Assembly (NCBI GenBank): GCA_027002265.1
Contig: JAMOTM010000071.1
Span: 1-58,410, forward strand
Source of the DNA: Aquificota bacterium
GTDB taxonomy: Bacteria; Aquificota; Aquificia; Desulfurobacteriales; DQVG01
Direction of reading: 5' to 3'
Length of the DNA: 58,410 bases
Part shown: piece after piece, positions 49,715 to 58,410 of the stretch
Layout of the letters: every line of letters starts with the position of its first letter
Position numbering within the stretch: the first letter of the stretch is position 1
Program-made: the position numbers and the translations under genes
Notes under the pieces: generated by a model
Database searches by the model: none
Told to the model about the DNA's origin: nothing
What the model saw: the letters and a program-made list of their open reading frames with translations, nothing else

Positions 49715-50959
49715 ATGGCAGTTATTTTGTTTAAAGATAGAGTAGTAAGACCTTTAACTGGAAATATGGCTGTTTCGGAAGCTATGAGACAAATAAATCC
49801 AGATGTCGTTGCAGCTTATCCAATCACACCTCAAACTGAAATTATGCAAATATTTTCTTCTTTCGTTTCCAATGGATATGTAGATACTGAGCTTATCACT
49901 GTGGAAAGTGAGCATTCTGCGCTTTCCGCATGTGTAGGGGCTTCTTTATCTGGAGCAAGAGCTATGACTGCAACCGCAGGGCCAGGTCTTGCTTTAATGT
50001 GGGAAATTTTAAGTATTGCATCTGGTATGAGAGCTCCAATAGTATTAAATCTTGTAAATAGAGCTCTATCTGCACCTATTAATATACATTGTGATCATTC
50101 AGATGCAATGGGAGCAAGAGATCAAGGATGGATTCAAATTTTTTCAGAAGATGCTCAAGAGGCTTATGATCACCTAATTCAAGGGGTAAAACTTGCTGAA
50201 AAACTTTATTTGCCAGTAATGTCTTGTATGGATGGATTTATAGTTTCTCATGCTATAGATAGAGTATCTATGCTTGCAGATGAAGAAGTAAGAGAATTTG
50301 TGGGAGAGTACTCTCATCCTTATCCAATGCTTACAAAAACTGTAACCCATGGCCCAATTGCCATGACAGATTCTTATATGGAATTTAAACATCAACAAAG
50401 ACTTGCAATGGAGGAAGTAGAAAAAGCTTTAAATGAAGTAAGTAAGGAGTATAAAGAACTTTTAAAATCTAAGGGAAATTTAGAAGATTGGGAAATAGAA
50501 AAAAGAATTTTAAAGTTTGTGGAACCTTATAAAGTAGAAGATGCAGAAATAGTTTTGGTAGCCATAGGTTCCGCAGCAGGAACTATAAAATATGTTATAG
50601 ATAAGTTAAGAGAGGAAGGAAAAAAAATAGGCCTTGTAAAAATAAAGGTATTTAGACCTTTTCCTTATGAAGAACTTGCAAAATATTTAGAAAATGCAAA
50701 GATAATTGGAGTTTTAGATAGAGCAGAAACTTTTGGAGGCAAAGGAGGACCTTTACTTTCTGAGGTTTTAACTGCACTTTATCTTAAAGGAATTTTCAAA
50801 CCAATTAGAAACTTTATTTATGGCCTTGGAGGAAGAGATTTTAATATTATTCACGTAAAAGAAGTTGTTGATATTTTGGAAAGAACTTTAAAAGGAGAAA
50901 ACACTCCATTTTTAAACTATATTAATTTGAGAAAAGATTATTTAGAGTCTTTAAAATAA
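49715..50959 (+). CDS. porA: 2-oxoacid:ferredoxin oxidoreductase, alpha subunit
   Basis: 414 residues. 'MAVSEAMRQINPDVVAAYPITPQTEIM' region (in parts near residue 18-40) with the YPITPQTE block, 'VESEHSALSACVGASLSGARAMTATAGPGLALM' region (parts near 63-95), and a late 'AIGSAAGTIKYV' segment near 287 are the alpha-subunit domains I and II. It contributes to the active site with the TPP-binding beta subunit, which does not follow here. After the stop comes a terminator and obg. It is three bases after porD. Confidence 0.92.
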   Translation: MAVILFKDRVVRPLTGNMAVSEAMRQINPDVVAAYPITPQTEIMQIFSSFVSNGYVDTELITVESEHSALSACVGASLSGARAMTATAGPGLALMWEILSIASGMRAPIVLNLVNRALSAPINIHCDHSDAMGARDQGWIQIFSEDAQEAYDHLIQGVKLAEKLYLPVMSCMDGFIVSHAIDRVSMLADEEVREFVGEYSHPYPMLTKTVTHGPIAMTDSYMEFKHQQRLAMEEVEKALNEVSKEYKELLKSKGNLEDWEIEKRILKFVEPYKVEDAEIVLVAIGSAAGTIKYVIDKLREEGKKIGLVKIKVFRPFPYEELAKYLENAKIIGVLDRAETFGGKGGPLLSEVLTALYLKGIFKPIRNFIYGLGGRDFNIIHVKEVVDILERTLKGENTPFLNYINLRKDYLESLK

Positions 50960-50961
50960 AT

Positions 50962-50988
50962 ATGGGCCGGGTTCATTCCCCGGCCCAT
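50962..50988 (+). terminator. Rho-independent terminator after porA
   Basis: ATGGGCCGGG, a short loop and CCCGGCCCAT form a 10-bp GC-rich stem just after the porA stop, then TTAAAAAG. It also lies at the end of the convergent obg gene. Confidence 0.85.
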
Positions 50989-51016
50989 TAAAAAGATATA
51001 TAACGCTTACATTTAA

Positions 51017-52096
<1,080 letters not shown>

Positions 52097-52132
52097 TTAT
52101 TCCTGTCTTTAAAATTATAAGGAGCTTAAAAA

Positions 52133-52966
52133 ATGTCAATTTTAGAGTACTTTTCTTTTGATTTTGTTAGATTCGCATTTATCTCATGCTTACTTTTATC
52201 TATAACTTCACCAATTTTAGGAGTATTTTTACTTTTAAGAAGACTTTCTTTTTTTGGGGCAGGACTAAGCCACCTATCTTTTGCAGGAATAGCCTTAGGA
52301 TTTTTGTTAAAAAAAGATCCCATTTTAACTTCAAGTATATTTACTAGTTTTCTAGGGGTTCTAAGTTATTATATATATATAACAACAAAACTTCCTGGAG
52401 ATATTTTAATTTCTATATTATTTTCTCTAGGACTTGCCCTTGCAGTATTTATCCTAGGAATTATAAAGAGTCTTGGAAGTACCATATTTTCCTATCTTTT
52501 TGGAAGTATACTTTTAGTAACAAAAAAGGATTTAGCAATAATTTTTATTTTTTCAATAATAACTTTACTATACTTTTTCGTTTTTAGAAAAGCAATTACT
52601 ATTTCTTTGCTGTCTCGAGAACTTGGAAAAGTTTATTTTAAAAAATTAGACTATATTGAGCTTGGTTTCATATTTTTAAGTAGTTTATTTGTTGTGTTTA
52701 CAATAAAGATTGTTGGTATTATCTTATCTACTAGCTTCTTAGTTATACCTTCCCTTTTTGGACTTATATTTGGAAAAAGTTTAAATCAAGCTATAGTTTT
52801 TGGAATTTTATTTGGAGTATTTTCAAGTTTTTTAGGACTCATATTCTCTTTATATTTAAATGTCCCCCCAGGGGGGACAATAGTTCTTACGATGACTATA
52901 CTTTTAAAGTTTTTTTATCTCTTCAATTACTTTTTTAACCGCTTCTTCAAAAAGACCTTCAGTTAA
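52133..52966 (+). CDS. Metal ABC transporter permease (ZnuB/MntB type)
   Basis: 277 residues with seven or eight hydrophobic helices. 'RRLSFFGAGLSHLSFAGIALG' type block near 36-56 (ABC-3 family, the FFG-x-x-LSH-x-SFAG pattern) and the late 'GTIVLTMTILL' segment identify the zinc/manganese permease family. No ATPase (ZnuC) or binding protein (ZnuA) gene is adjacent. The last 63 bases overlap the 3' end of the convergent zinc-finger gene on the other strand. Confidence 0.88.
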   Translation: MSILEYFSFDFVRFAFISCLLLSITSPILGVFLLLRRLSFFGAGLSHLSFAGIALGFLLKKDPILTSSIFTSFLGVLSYYIYITTKLPGDILISILFSLGLALAVFILGIIKSLGSTIFSYLFGSILLVTKKDLAIIFIFSIITLLYFFVFRKAITISLLSRELGKVYFKKLDYIELGFIFLSSLFVVFTIKIVGIILSTSFLVIPSLFGLIFGKSLNQAIVFGILFGVFSSFLGLIFSLYLNVPPGGTIVLTMTILLKFFYLFNYFFNRFFKKTFS

Positions 52967-53242
52967 ATTAGGTAATTGAGTTTTAACTAAATCTCTAACA
53001 ACTTTTTCAAGTTCATTATCTGGTAAATTTTTAAATTCTTTAGCCGTTTTAAGAGGTATTTTTATATATTCAAACTCCATTCCTACTCTTCCGGTTCCTT
53101 TACATACTGGACAGGGAACAACCTTTGCACCTTCTTTTAAAACTTCCGGATTTTGATCAGCAGATATTGCTATATAACCAGTTCCATTACATCTTGGACA
53201 AATTTCTCCTTCCTTTATTTTTATAGGAATAACTAATGCCAT
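52904..53242 (-). CDS. Small protein with DnaJ-type CxxCxGxG zinc motifs
   Basis: 112 residues. Two half-sites C-P-R-C-N-G-T-G near residue 16 and C-P-V-C-K-G-T-G near 44 form one zinc-binding unit of the DnaJ central-domain type. The rest is helical and charged, and no J domain is present. ACGGAGG precedes the ATG. Such proteins may be chaperone-like or bind thiol or metal; function unknown. Its last 63 bases overlap the ABC permease gene antisense. Confidence 0.75.
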   Translation of the reverse strand: MALVIPIKIKEGEICPRCNGTGYIAISADQNPEVLKEGAKVVPCPVCKGTGRVGMEFEYIKIPLKTAKEFKNLPDNELEKVVRDLVKTQLPNLTEGLFEEAVKKVIEEIKKL

Positions 53243-53390
53243 ATTTTACCTCCGTAAAGTATAAATTTCAAAATAGCCTTACTTTTATTATAACATCTAC
53301 AATTTTTAAAATTAAAACTATTTATATTTACCTATAAATATATTTTATAATTTGTAATATTTATGAAAATTAAATGAAAATCAAAAACTA

Positions 53391-53407
53391 AACTTTTAGT
53401 AAAAGTT
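53391..53407. repeat. Perfect 17-bp inverted repeat before the 53419 gene
   Basis: AACTTTT-AGT-AAAAGTT is a perfect 7-bp inverted repeat around AGT, directly upstream of the ribosome site (TAGGGG) and TTG start of the next gene. It could be an operator or an RNA hairpin next to the ribosome site. Confidence 0.5.
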
Positions 53408-53418
53408 AGGGGTTTAAA

Positions 53419-54045
53419 TTGATTGTAAACTTAATAAATTTTTTTATATCATTTTCAATGGGTTTTGAAATTAGGTTTTTGAATATAAAAAATAAAGTTA
53501 GAGCTTTAATGTACAGGGATAAATATAGTAGAAAACTAATTATCTATTATAAATATAGAGGAAAAAGAAAAAGATTTATATTTTTTAATCCAAAAAAATA
53601 TATTAAAATAGGGAAATATCGCATAAATACTTATACGTTAAGATATAAAAATACAAAGCCAAAGATTTATCATGTTCATACCCTTTTGAAAGCTTTAAAA
53701 TTTCATCCAAATATGATTTCTGTAACTATATATCAACCAATATTTTATTGGAAAAATCAAAAAAGACGTATAAAAAGTTTAATATTAGAATATAACTTTC
53801 CTTCTATTATATGGTTTGAAAGAAGAAATTTTGTGGGAAAATTTGGAAAACTAAAAGTCTTTCGTTCATATTTCTATAAATGGGACTTTTTAGTATATTA
53901 TTATTTAAAATCTAAAGAACCACTTGCAGTATATCTTATCAAAGATAAAAAAAATAAGAGAGAATACCTAATAGATGTAGAAAATAACATATGTTGGAAC
54001 TTAAATTATGTATATCCCGTTAGGTGTAATATAGAAATATATTAG
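53419..54045 (+). CDS. Hypothetical basic, tyrosine-rich protein
   Basis: 208 residues from a TTG start with TAGGGG at good spacing. A short hydrophobic N-terminus (residues 3-15) may be a weak signal or anchor; the rest is strongly basic and rich in Tyr, Phe, Lys and Ile, predicted beta-rich. I recognise no domain. Compared with neighbours it has unusual aromatic content. It is followed 24 bases later by a lipoprotein gene, so an envelope role is possible but unproven. Confidence 0.6.
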   Translation: MIVNLINFFISFSMGFEIRFLNIKNKVRALMYRDKYSRKLIIYYKYRGKRKRFIFFNPKKYIKIGKYRINTYTLRYKNTKPKIYHVHTLLKALKFHPNMISVTIYQPIFYWKNQKRRIKSLILEYNFPSIIWFERRNFVGKFGKLKVFRSYFYKWDFLVYYYLKSKEPLAVYLIKDKKNKREYLIDVENNICWNLNYVYPVRCNIEIY

Positions 54046-54069
54046 CTTTATTTTGGAGGTAATTTTTAG

Positions 54070-54717
54070 ATGTTAAGAAAGTTTAAAATAAATAAATTGC
54101 TTTTCATACTCTTTATACCCTTTCTACTTTTTTCTTGTTTCTTAAAAAAACCTAAAGTAAATCAAAATAAAAAGAAAATAGAGAAAAATGTTTATAATAA
54201 AACCTCAGAAAGACAAAAAAAACTAACTTTAAAAGATTTTATCAATTGGGATAATTCTAGAAAATGTGAGTTTTATTTTCTTTCTGGAAAATTAAAAGTT
54301 AATTACTTAAATGGAAAGAAATTTGAAGGCTCGTTTAATATTGAATATAAAAATGGGAGCTATAGCTTTTCTATTTATAACAAACTTGGCTTTAAAATTT
54401 ATGAAAGAAAAATAAAAAACAATTCTTTCTCCTTATGTATAAATAATTCTATATGTATTAACATATTTCATGATGACTTAATTGGATACATAAATTTTAA
54501 AAAATTAAAAAAAGTGAAAATACTGGGTAATACACTTTTTGGTTTAAGAAATGGAAAAATCGTTATTGCAAATTATCCTTCGTGGGTTGAAGTAAGAGAT
54601 TTAGAAAAAACTATAAGATATTATTACGATAAATATGGAAAAGTCAAAAAAATAGAGATAAAACTAAAACGAATTGGTAAAGTTACTTTAGATATAAAAC
54701 ATTTAATTTGTTTATAG
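54070..54717 (+). CDS. Lipoprotein with LolB-like features
   Basis: 215 residues. A lipoprotein signal peptide ends in the lipobox L-F-S-C (Cys near 23). The mature part has 'GKLKVNYLNGKKFEGSFNI' and 'YKNGSYSFSIYNKLGFKIYE' type strands, resembling the half-barrel of LolB/LolA-like proteins that receive lipoproteins at the outer membrane. The match is by eye and low-confidence. GGAGGT precedes the ATG. A diheme lipoprotein gene follows after 20 bases. Confidence 0.6.
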   Translation: MLRKFKINKLLFILFIPFLLFSCFLKKPKVNQNKKKIEKNVYNKTSERQKKLTLKDFINWDNSRKCEFYFLSGKLKVNYLNGKKFEGSFNIEYKNGSYSFSIYNKLGFKIYERKIKNNSFSLCINNSICINIFHDDLIGYINFKKLKKVKILGNTLFGLRNGKIVIANYPSWVEVRDLEKTIRYYYDKYGKVKKIEIKLKRIGKVTLDIKHLICL

Positions 54718-54737
54718 AAACTTTTTAAAAAGAAATC

Positions 54738-55028
54738 ATGGTAACTATAAAAAGTGAAAAAATTTTTCTATTTAAAAGGACTAATAAAATTCTTTTTGCT
54801 CTTTCTTTTATCTTTATTTTATCATGTAACAATTTAGAAGATAATAAAAAAATCAATAATTTACATGCGGAAAAAAGTGTAAATTTATGCATTTATTGTC
54901 ATAAAAAAAGGAATGTTAAAAATTGTAAATATGCAAAAAATTCAATAAGTACAAAAAATTGTTTAAAATGCCATAAGGGGAATAAAAATCATCATGGATT
55001 TAAAATAAAAGAAAGCCCTGCCTTTTAG
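54738..55028 (+). CDS. Small diheme c-type cytochrome lipoprotein
   Basis: 96 residues. A signal sequence near 16-30 ends with the lipobox I-L-S-C. The mature part has two heme-binding motifs C-x2-C-H: CIYCH near 52 and CLKCH near 77, with extra histidines (including a NHHG) that could be distal ligands. It is a periplasmic, outer- or inner-membrane-tethered electron carrier. The coding end lies inside a terminator hairpin. It forms a cluster with two envelope-type genes of unknown role. Confidence 0.82.
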   Translation: MVTIKSEKIFLFKRTNKILFALSFIFILSCNNLEDNKKINNLHAEKSVNLCIYCHKKRNVKNCKYAKNSISTKNCLKCHKGNKNHHGFKIKESPAF

Positions 55029-55037
55029 AGCAGGGCT
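55014..55037. terminator. Bidirectional terminator hairpin
   Basis: AGCCCTGC, an eight-base loop and GCAGGGCT give a perfect 8-bp stem. It overlaps the 3' end of the diheme gene and serves the convergent gene at 55045-55302; on the minus strand TTTCTTTTATTTT follows. Confidence 0.85.
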
Positions 55038-55044
55038 CTAAAGG

Positions 55045-55302
55045 TTACTCTGCAGTTTCTTCAGCTTCAGTTTCCGGTTCAATTTCCTCAAACTCAATAT
55101 TTTTAGATTTACCCTCTAAAAGTTCTTCAAGTTCTCCAATAGTGGAATACTCTAATCTTTCTTCAATAATGTTTCTAATGAGTTTATTTAATTTTTGTTC
55201 ATTATTACCTGCAACTCCATAGAGAATATAGTATATTTTTTTAGGCAAAGATAATCTAACAATTTTGTTAGCTCTTTTTCCACCTTTTCTTCCTCTTGCC
55301 AT
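55045..55302 (-). CDS. Small basic, ribbon-helix-helix-like protein
   Basis: 85 residues. The ATG at 55302 is chosen because AAGGAGG lies just upstream; a longer frame to 55371 has no ribosome site. The N-terminus is rich in Arg/Lys/Gly ('MARGRKGGKRANKIVRLSLP'), followed by two helices, the arrangement of ribbon-helix-helix DNA-binding proteins, and a Glu-rich tail. It might be a nucleoid or regulatory protein. No target can be named. Confidence 0.65.
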   Translation of the reverse strand: MARGRKGGKRANKIVRLSLPKKIYYILYGVAGNNEQKLNKLIRNIIEERLEYSTIGELEELLEGKSKNIEFEEIEPETEAEETAE

Positions 55303-55430
55303 AACAAGCCTCCTTGTAAATTTTTTTTTAATTCTTAACTTAAATATAAATATAAAAGTTTTTTTTGTCAAGAAAAAGCGAAATTTTAAATAAATTTTAA
55401 ATAATTTTAGAAAATTTTAATAGTAGTTGT

Positions 55431-56300
55431 TTAAATTTTAAGCAAAATTAAAATTATAGGTATATAAAAAAAGGAAAGTAAAGTACTAAAGAAAACTATA
55501 GAAGAAACTAAAGAAGGACTCTGATTATATTTTTCACAAAAAACGTAATTTAAAATAGCACTCGGTAGAATATTTTGTAATATAAAAATATTTTTTATTA
55601 TTCCGGGTAATGAAAAAATTTTAGAAATGAAAAGTAATAAAATAAAAGAGAAAAAAACTTTAAAGATGCTTAAAATAAAAGCATATTTAATATCTTCAAA
55701 CTTAACCTGAGATAACCTTGTTCCCAAAGTAGTTAGCATTAAAGGTAAAGAAGATTTTCCTGTAAGTTCAAGTAAATTCATAAAAGGTATAGGGATAATA
55801 ATTTTTAATTTCCTAAAAAGCACAGCTAGAACAACTGCAAATATAAAAGGTAATTTAAAAACCTCTTTAACTTTTCCGGTTAAAAAATAAAGTCCTAAGC
55901 TAAAGTGTAAAATAGATATAACTATAAAATTAATGATAGCTATATTAAATCCTTTTTCCCCATATAAAAAATAAACTAAAGGAAGACCTAAATAAGCTAC
56001 GTTGGAAAAAGTTAAGCTTAAAGCTATAGCTTTATATTTTTCTTTATATATTTTTTTGAAAAAGTAAGATAAAAGAAATAAACTAAGAAAAATATAAGAT
56101 ATATTTGCTAAAATTAAGTTGAATACAGGAAAATTTATTTCTAACTTATAAAAAGAAACAAAAACTAGGATAGGGGAAAAAAAATATAAAACTATATCTG
56201 ATACATAGGATAAGTCATATTTTTTTCTTTTACCAAATAAAAATCCTACAAAAATCAATATATATAAAGGAAGTATTTTTTCTAAAATAATTTTAAACAT
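55431..56300 (-). CDS. AEC (auxin efflux carrier) family transporter
   Basis: 289 residues with about ten transmembrane helices. 'ALSLTFSNVAYLGLPLVYFLYGEKG' region near 93-117 (cited by its N-x-x-Y-L-G-L-P core) matches the AEC/YwkB family, which exports or imports organic acids or auxin-like anions. It starts 11 bases after queF, at the end of the carB-aroA-queF-AEC run. Substrate unknown. Confidence 0.82.
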   Translation of the reverse strand: MFKIILEKILPLYILIFVGFLFGKRKKYDLSYVSDIVLYFFSPILVFVSFYKLEINFPVFNLILANISYIFLSLFLLSYFFKKIYKEKYKAIALSLTFSNVAYLGLPLVYFLYGEKGFNIAIINFIVISILHFSLGLYFLTGKVKEVFKLPFIFAVVLAVLFRKLKIIIPIPFMNLLELTGKSSLPLMLTTLGTRLSQVKFEDIKYAFILSIFKVFFSFILLLFISKIFSLPGIIKNIFILQNILPSAILNYVFCEKYNQSPSLVSSIVFFSTLLSFFYIPIILILLKI

Positions 56301-56311
56301 AAAACCTTTAT

Positions 56312-56794
56312 TTAGCCTCTATTATTTTTTATAGAAGGCATCATAATAGGTCGATGAAAAATAAAACGTTTTTTAGCAAGCTCTTCTACCCAAGGAATAC
56401 CTTTTCTGTATCTTTGAACGTAAGGATCTATAGAAATTCCTCCTCTTGGATTAAACTCACCATAAACTTCTATATAAAAAGGATTTAAAAGATTATAAAG
56501 ATCATCTGCAATTATGTTTATAGTATCTTCGTGAAAAGCTTTATGATTTCTAAAAGAAAAAAGATAAAGTTTTAAACTTTTGCTTTCAACAAGATATTTA
56601 TCTGGAATATATTGAATATATATTGTTGCAAAATCCGGTTGACCCGTTATAGGACATAAAGTTGTAAATTCAGGGCAGTTAAAAGAGACCCAATATATTT
56701 TTCCCGGAAATCTATTTTCAAATTTTTCAAGTAAATTTGGATCGTAAGAATACTTATATTCTACTTTTTTCCCAAGAGCTTTAAATTCCTCCAA
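56312..56794 (-). CDS. queF: NADPH-dependent 7-cyano-7-deazaguanine reductase (QueF)
   Basis: 160 residues, the short (unimodular) QueF type. The catalytic Cys47 and Asp54 are in '[15 protein letters not shown]', '[12 protein letters not shown]' and '[10 protein letters not shown]' are the substrate-binding blocks, and '[11 protein letters not shown]' is the end motif. It reduces preQ0 to preQ1 in queuosine synthesis. It lies three bases after aroA; other queuosine genes are not in the window. Confidence 0.95.
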   Translation of the reverse strand: MEEFKALGKKVEYKYSYDPNLLEKFENRFPGKIYWVSFNCPEFTTLCPITGQPDFATIYIQYIPDKYLVESKSLKLYLFSFRNHKAFHEDTINIIADDLYNLLNPFYIEVYGEFNPRGGISIDPYVQRYRKGIPWVEELAKKRFIFHRPIMMPSIKNNRG

Positions 56795-56797
56795 GAT

Positions 56798-58246
56798 CTA
56801 ATCCTCCAGATGTTTATCTAAATAAATATTAAAAGATGGAAAAGAAGTTTTAATACACTCCTCATTTTCAAAATTAAATTTTTTATTTAATACCTTTTCC
56901 AAAATTTTAAATGTCATAGCTATTCTATGATCTAAGAAAGTCTTAATAAAAATATTTTTATTTTCAATGTTTTTTAGTATTTTTTCTTTTGAAATACCTT
57001 CAATTTCAAAACCATCTTCAAATTCTTCTATATTTACTCCAAATTGAGAAAGGTTAGAACAAATTAAAGAAATTCTATCACTTTCTTTTACTCTAAGCTC
57101 CTTTGCATCTTTAACTATACTTTTTCCATTTGCAAAAAGCATAAGTAAAGATAAAATAGGAATTTCATCAATAAGTCTTGGAATTAAAGAACCCTCTATT
57201 TTAATTGGTTTCAAATTGGGTGTATACTTTACTCTTAAATCTCCTACAATTTCTCCGTTTAAAATTCTTACATTTTCAAAAGAAATATTTGCTTCCATTT
57301 TAAGTAAAACATCTATAATTCCACTTCTTGTAGGATTTAAAAGAAGATCTTTTAATAAAATTTCCGAATTTTCTATTAAAAGAGCTCCTACTATAAAAAA
57401 GGCTGCAGAGGATATATCTGCCGGGATAAAAATTTCTTTATTTCCTTTTAACTCCCTATCTTCTTTTAAAGCTACTTTATTTTCCTTAGAAAAAATTTTA
57501 TTTATTAAAGAAAAATATAAATTTATATCTCTATTTTTATAAGCCTCTATAAATTTCTCATCTTCGATTTTTGGATTTTCCTCTATATCTACTTCAAAAA
57601 ATCTTAAAAGTCTTTCAGTATGATCTCGCGATTTTGTAGGCTCAATAACTTCTACTTTATCTTGTGTAAAAAGACCCGCAAGTAAAATACAGGATTTAAC
57701 TTGAGCCGAAGCGATTTTAGATTTGTAAGAAATTCCTTTTAAATTTCCACCCAAAATAGTCATAGGTAAAAGTCTATTTTGTCTTAAAAATATTTTTGCC
57801 CCCATTTTTTCTAAAGGAATTTTTACTCTTTCCATAGGGCGATTTCTTAAAGAATCATCCCCTGTTAAAACAGCATAATTTATTTTCCCAGCTAAAATTC
57901 CAGATAAAAGACGTGTAGTAGTTCCAGAATTACCTAGATATAAAACATCATCAGGTTCCTTTAAATTTTTGTCTAAACCTTCAACTACAATATAGCTTTC
58001 TTCCTCTAAAGAAATAGGATTTATTTTTAAAAGAGAAAAAACATCTTTTACAGAAATTTTCTTATTTCTATGGAAAATTTTTATATTACTTCCTAGTCTT
58101 AAAAAAGCTAAAATTGTATGCAAAGTATCTTCTGAAAATAAAAACTTTTTGATTTTAGTTTTTCCTTTTGCTAAAGAAGAAAGCATAATACTTCTATGAG
58201 ATATAGATTTATCTGATGGAACTCGAATTTCTCCTTTTAATGGCAT
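56798..58246 (-). CDS. aroA: 3-phosphoshikimate 1-carboxyvinyltransferase (EPSP synthase)
   Basis: 482 residues. 'VPSDKSISHRSIML' near 9-22, 'LGNSGTTTRLLSG' near 104-116, 'RDHTERLL' near 207-214, 'LRVKESDRI' near 397 and 'DHRIAMTF' near 455 hold the active-site residues. The usual enzyme has about 430 residues; here two insertions occur, near 56-83 and near 222-268, both charged and at surface positions. It makes EPSP in the shikimate pathway. GAGAGGAT precedes the ATG. It lies downstream of carB. Confidence 0.94.
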   Translation of the reverse strand: MPLKGEIRVPSDKSISHRSIMLSSLAKGKTKIKKFLFSEDTLHTILAFLRLGSNIKIFHRNKKISVKDVFSLLKINPISLEEESYIVVEGLDKNLKEPDDVLYLGNSGTTTRLLSGILAGKINYAVLTGDDSLRNRPMERVKIPLEKMGAKIFLRQNRLLPMTILGGNLKGISYKSKIASAQVKSCILLAGLFTQDKVEVIEPTKSRDHTERLLRFFEVDIEENPKIEDEKFIEAYKNRDINLYFSLINKIFSKENKVALKEDRELKGNKEIFIPADISSAAFFIVGALLIENSEILLKDLLLNPTRSGIIDVLLKMEANISFENVRILNGEIVGDLRVKYTPNLKPIKIEGSLIPRLIDEIPILSLLMLFANGKSIVKDAKELRVKESDRISLICSNLSQFGVNIEEFEDGFEIEGISKEKILKNIENKNIFIKTFLDHRIAMTFKILEKVLNKKFNFENEECIKTSFPSFNIYLDKHLED

Positions 58247-58301
58247 TTTATCCTCTCTTTTTGGAACTTTTCTACTTTTATCTTTTCTAATTTTTCAAAA
58301 A

Positions 58302-58410
58302 CTAACTTATATCTTGAAGAGCGTAAACGTCTAAAGGTTTTGTTTTTAAACTTTCAATAGCAAGCACTGCCATTTGAGCACTTCTAATAGTAGTGTAATA
58401 AGGGATATTA
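58302..58410 (-). CDS. carB: Carbamoyl-phosphate synthase large subunit, C-terminal end (partial)
   Basis: The last 36 codons are visible; the gene continues beyond the window. 'IPYYTTIRSAQMAVLAIESLK' (in parts) and 'LDVYALQDIS' followed by a stop match the methylglyoxal-like allosteric C-terminus of CarB. It lies 55 bases upstream of aroA. Confidence 0.85.
   Translation of the reverse strand, partial: NIPYYTTIRSAQMAVLAIESLKTKPLDVYALQDIS

Noticed and set aside
55303-55371. Longer start for the small basic protein
   Set aside because: The extension has no ribosome site, while AAGGAGG stands right before the ATG at 55302.

Overview
The window is a strongly AT-rich bacterial chromosome segment. 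The structural RNAs (two tRNAs and a tmRNA) are far richer in GC than the genes around them, which is typical of a thermophile. The envelope genes (TamB-like protein, RlpA with a SPOR domain, LspA, Wzz, outer-membrane export protein) indicate a diderm. Together with a ferredoxin-dependent 2-oxoacid oxidoreductase, an HspR-ClpC pair and a tmRNA tag ending ELALAA, this suggests a thermophile of the Thermodesulfobacterium/Aquificales type. I lean to Thermodesulfobacteriota, but this is an inference from gene content and not a proven placement.

Layout. 1-16.5 kb is a flagellar filament and glycosylation island. It holds the C-terminal end of a sugar dehydrogenase (Gfo/Idh/MocA), flagellin on the minus strand under a good sigma-28 promoter, then on the plus strand a Maf-type flagellin glycosyltransferase, fliS, fliD, a small FliT-position protein, and a run of sugar-processing genes: GT41-like transferase, a second GT-B-like transferase, methyltransferase, a decayed FkbM copy, GT2 transferase, radical SAM enzyme, intact FkbM methyltransferase, UDP-glucuronate decarboxylase-like enzyme and a DUF354 protein. 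16.7-34.9 kb is housekeeping: fabF-rnc-TPR, rnr-hemW, purA-secG-nucleotidyltransferase, a TamB-like protein with an RluA-type enzyme, and a minus-strand operon glmU/trpC-lepA-hypothetical-ruvX. Its first gene is a continuous GlmU-TrpC fusion. 35.1-35.9 kb carries tRNA-Gln and tRNA-Phe on the minus strand, framed by an inverted repeat, and ssrA (tmRNA) on the plus strand.

36-45.7 kb is envelope and surface: a minus-strand operon gspE/pilB-wecA-like-exbB-like-lspA-rluD, plus-strand rlpA, and a polysaccharide-export pair: wzz (intact) and an SLBB export gene broken by four single-base homopolymer shifts. Debris follows. 45.7-53.2 kb holds hspR-clpC, an oxidoreductase operon with gamma, delta and alpha subunits but no beta, obg, an orphan metal ABC permease and a small CxxCxGxG zinc-finger protein. 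53.4-55.0 kb is a little-known trio: an unrecognised basic protein, a lipoprotein with LolB-like features and a diheme cytochrome lipoprotein. The window closes with a minus-strand run carB(partial)-aroA-queF-AEC transporter and a small basic DNA-binding-type protein.

The most unusual items are the GlmU-TrpC fusion, the four-shift export gene, the inverted duplication around the tRNA pair, the beta-less oxidoreductase operon and the diheme lipoprotein cluster. I see no CRISPR array, prophage, insertion sequence or rRNA.
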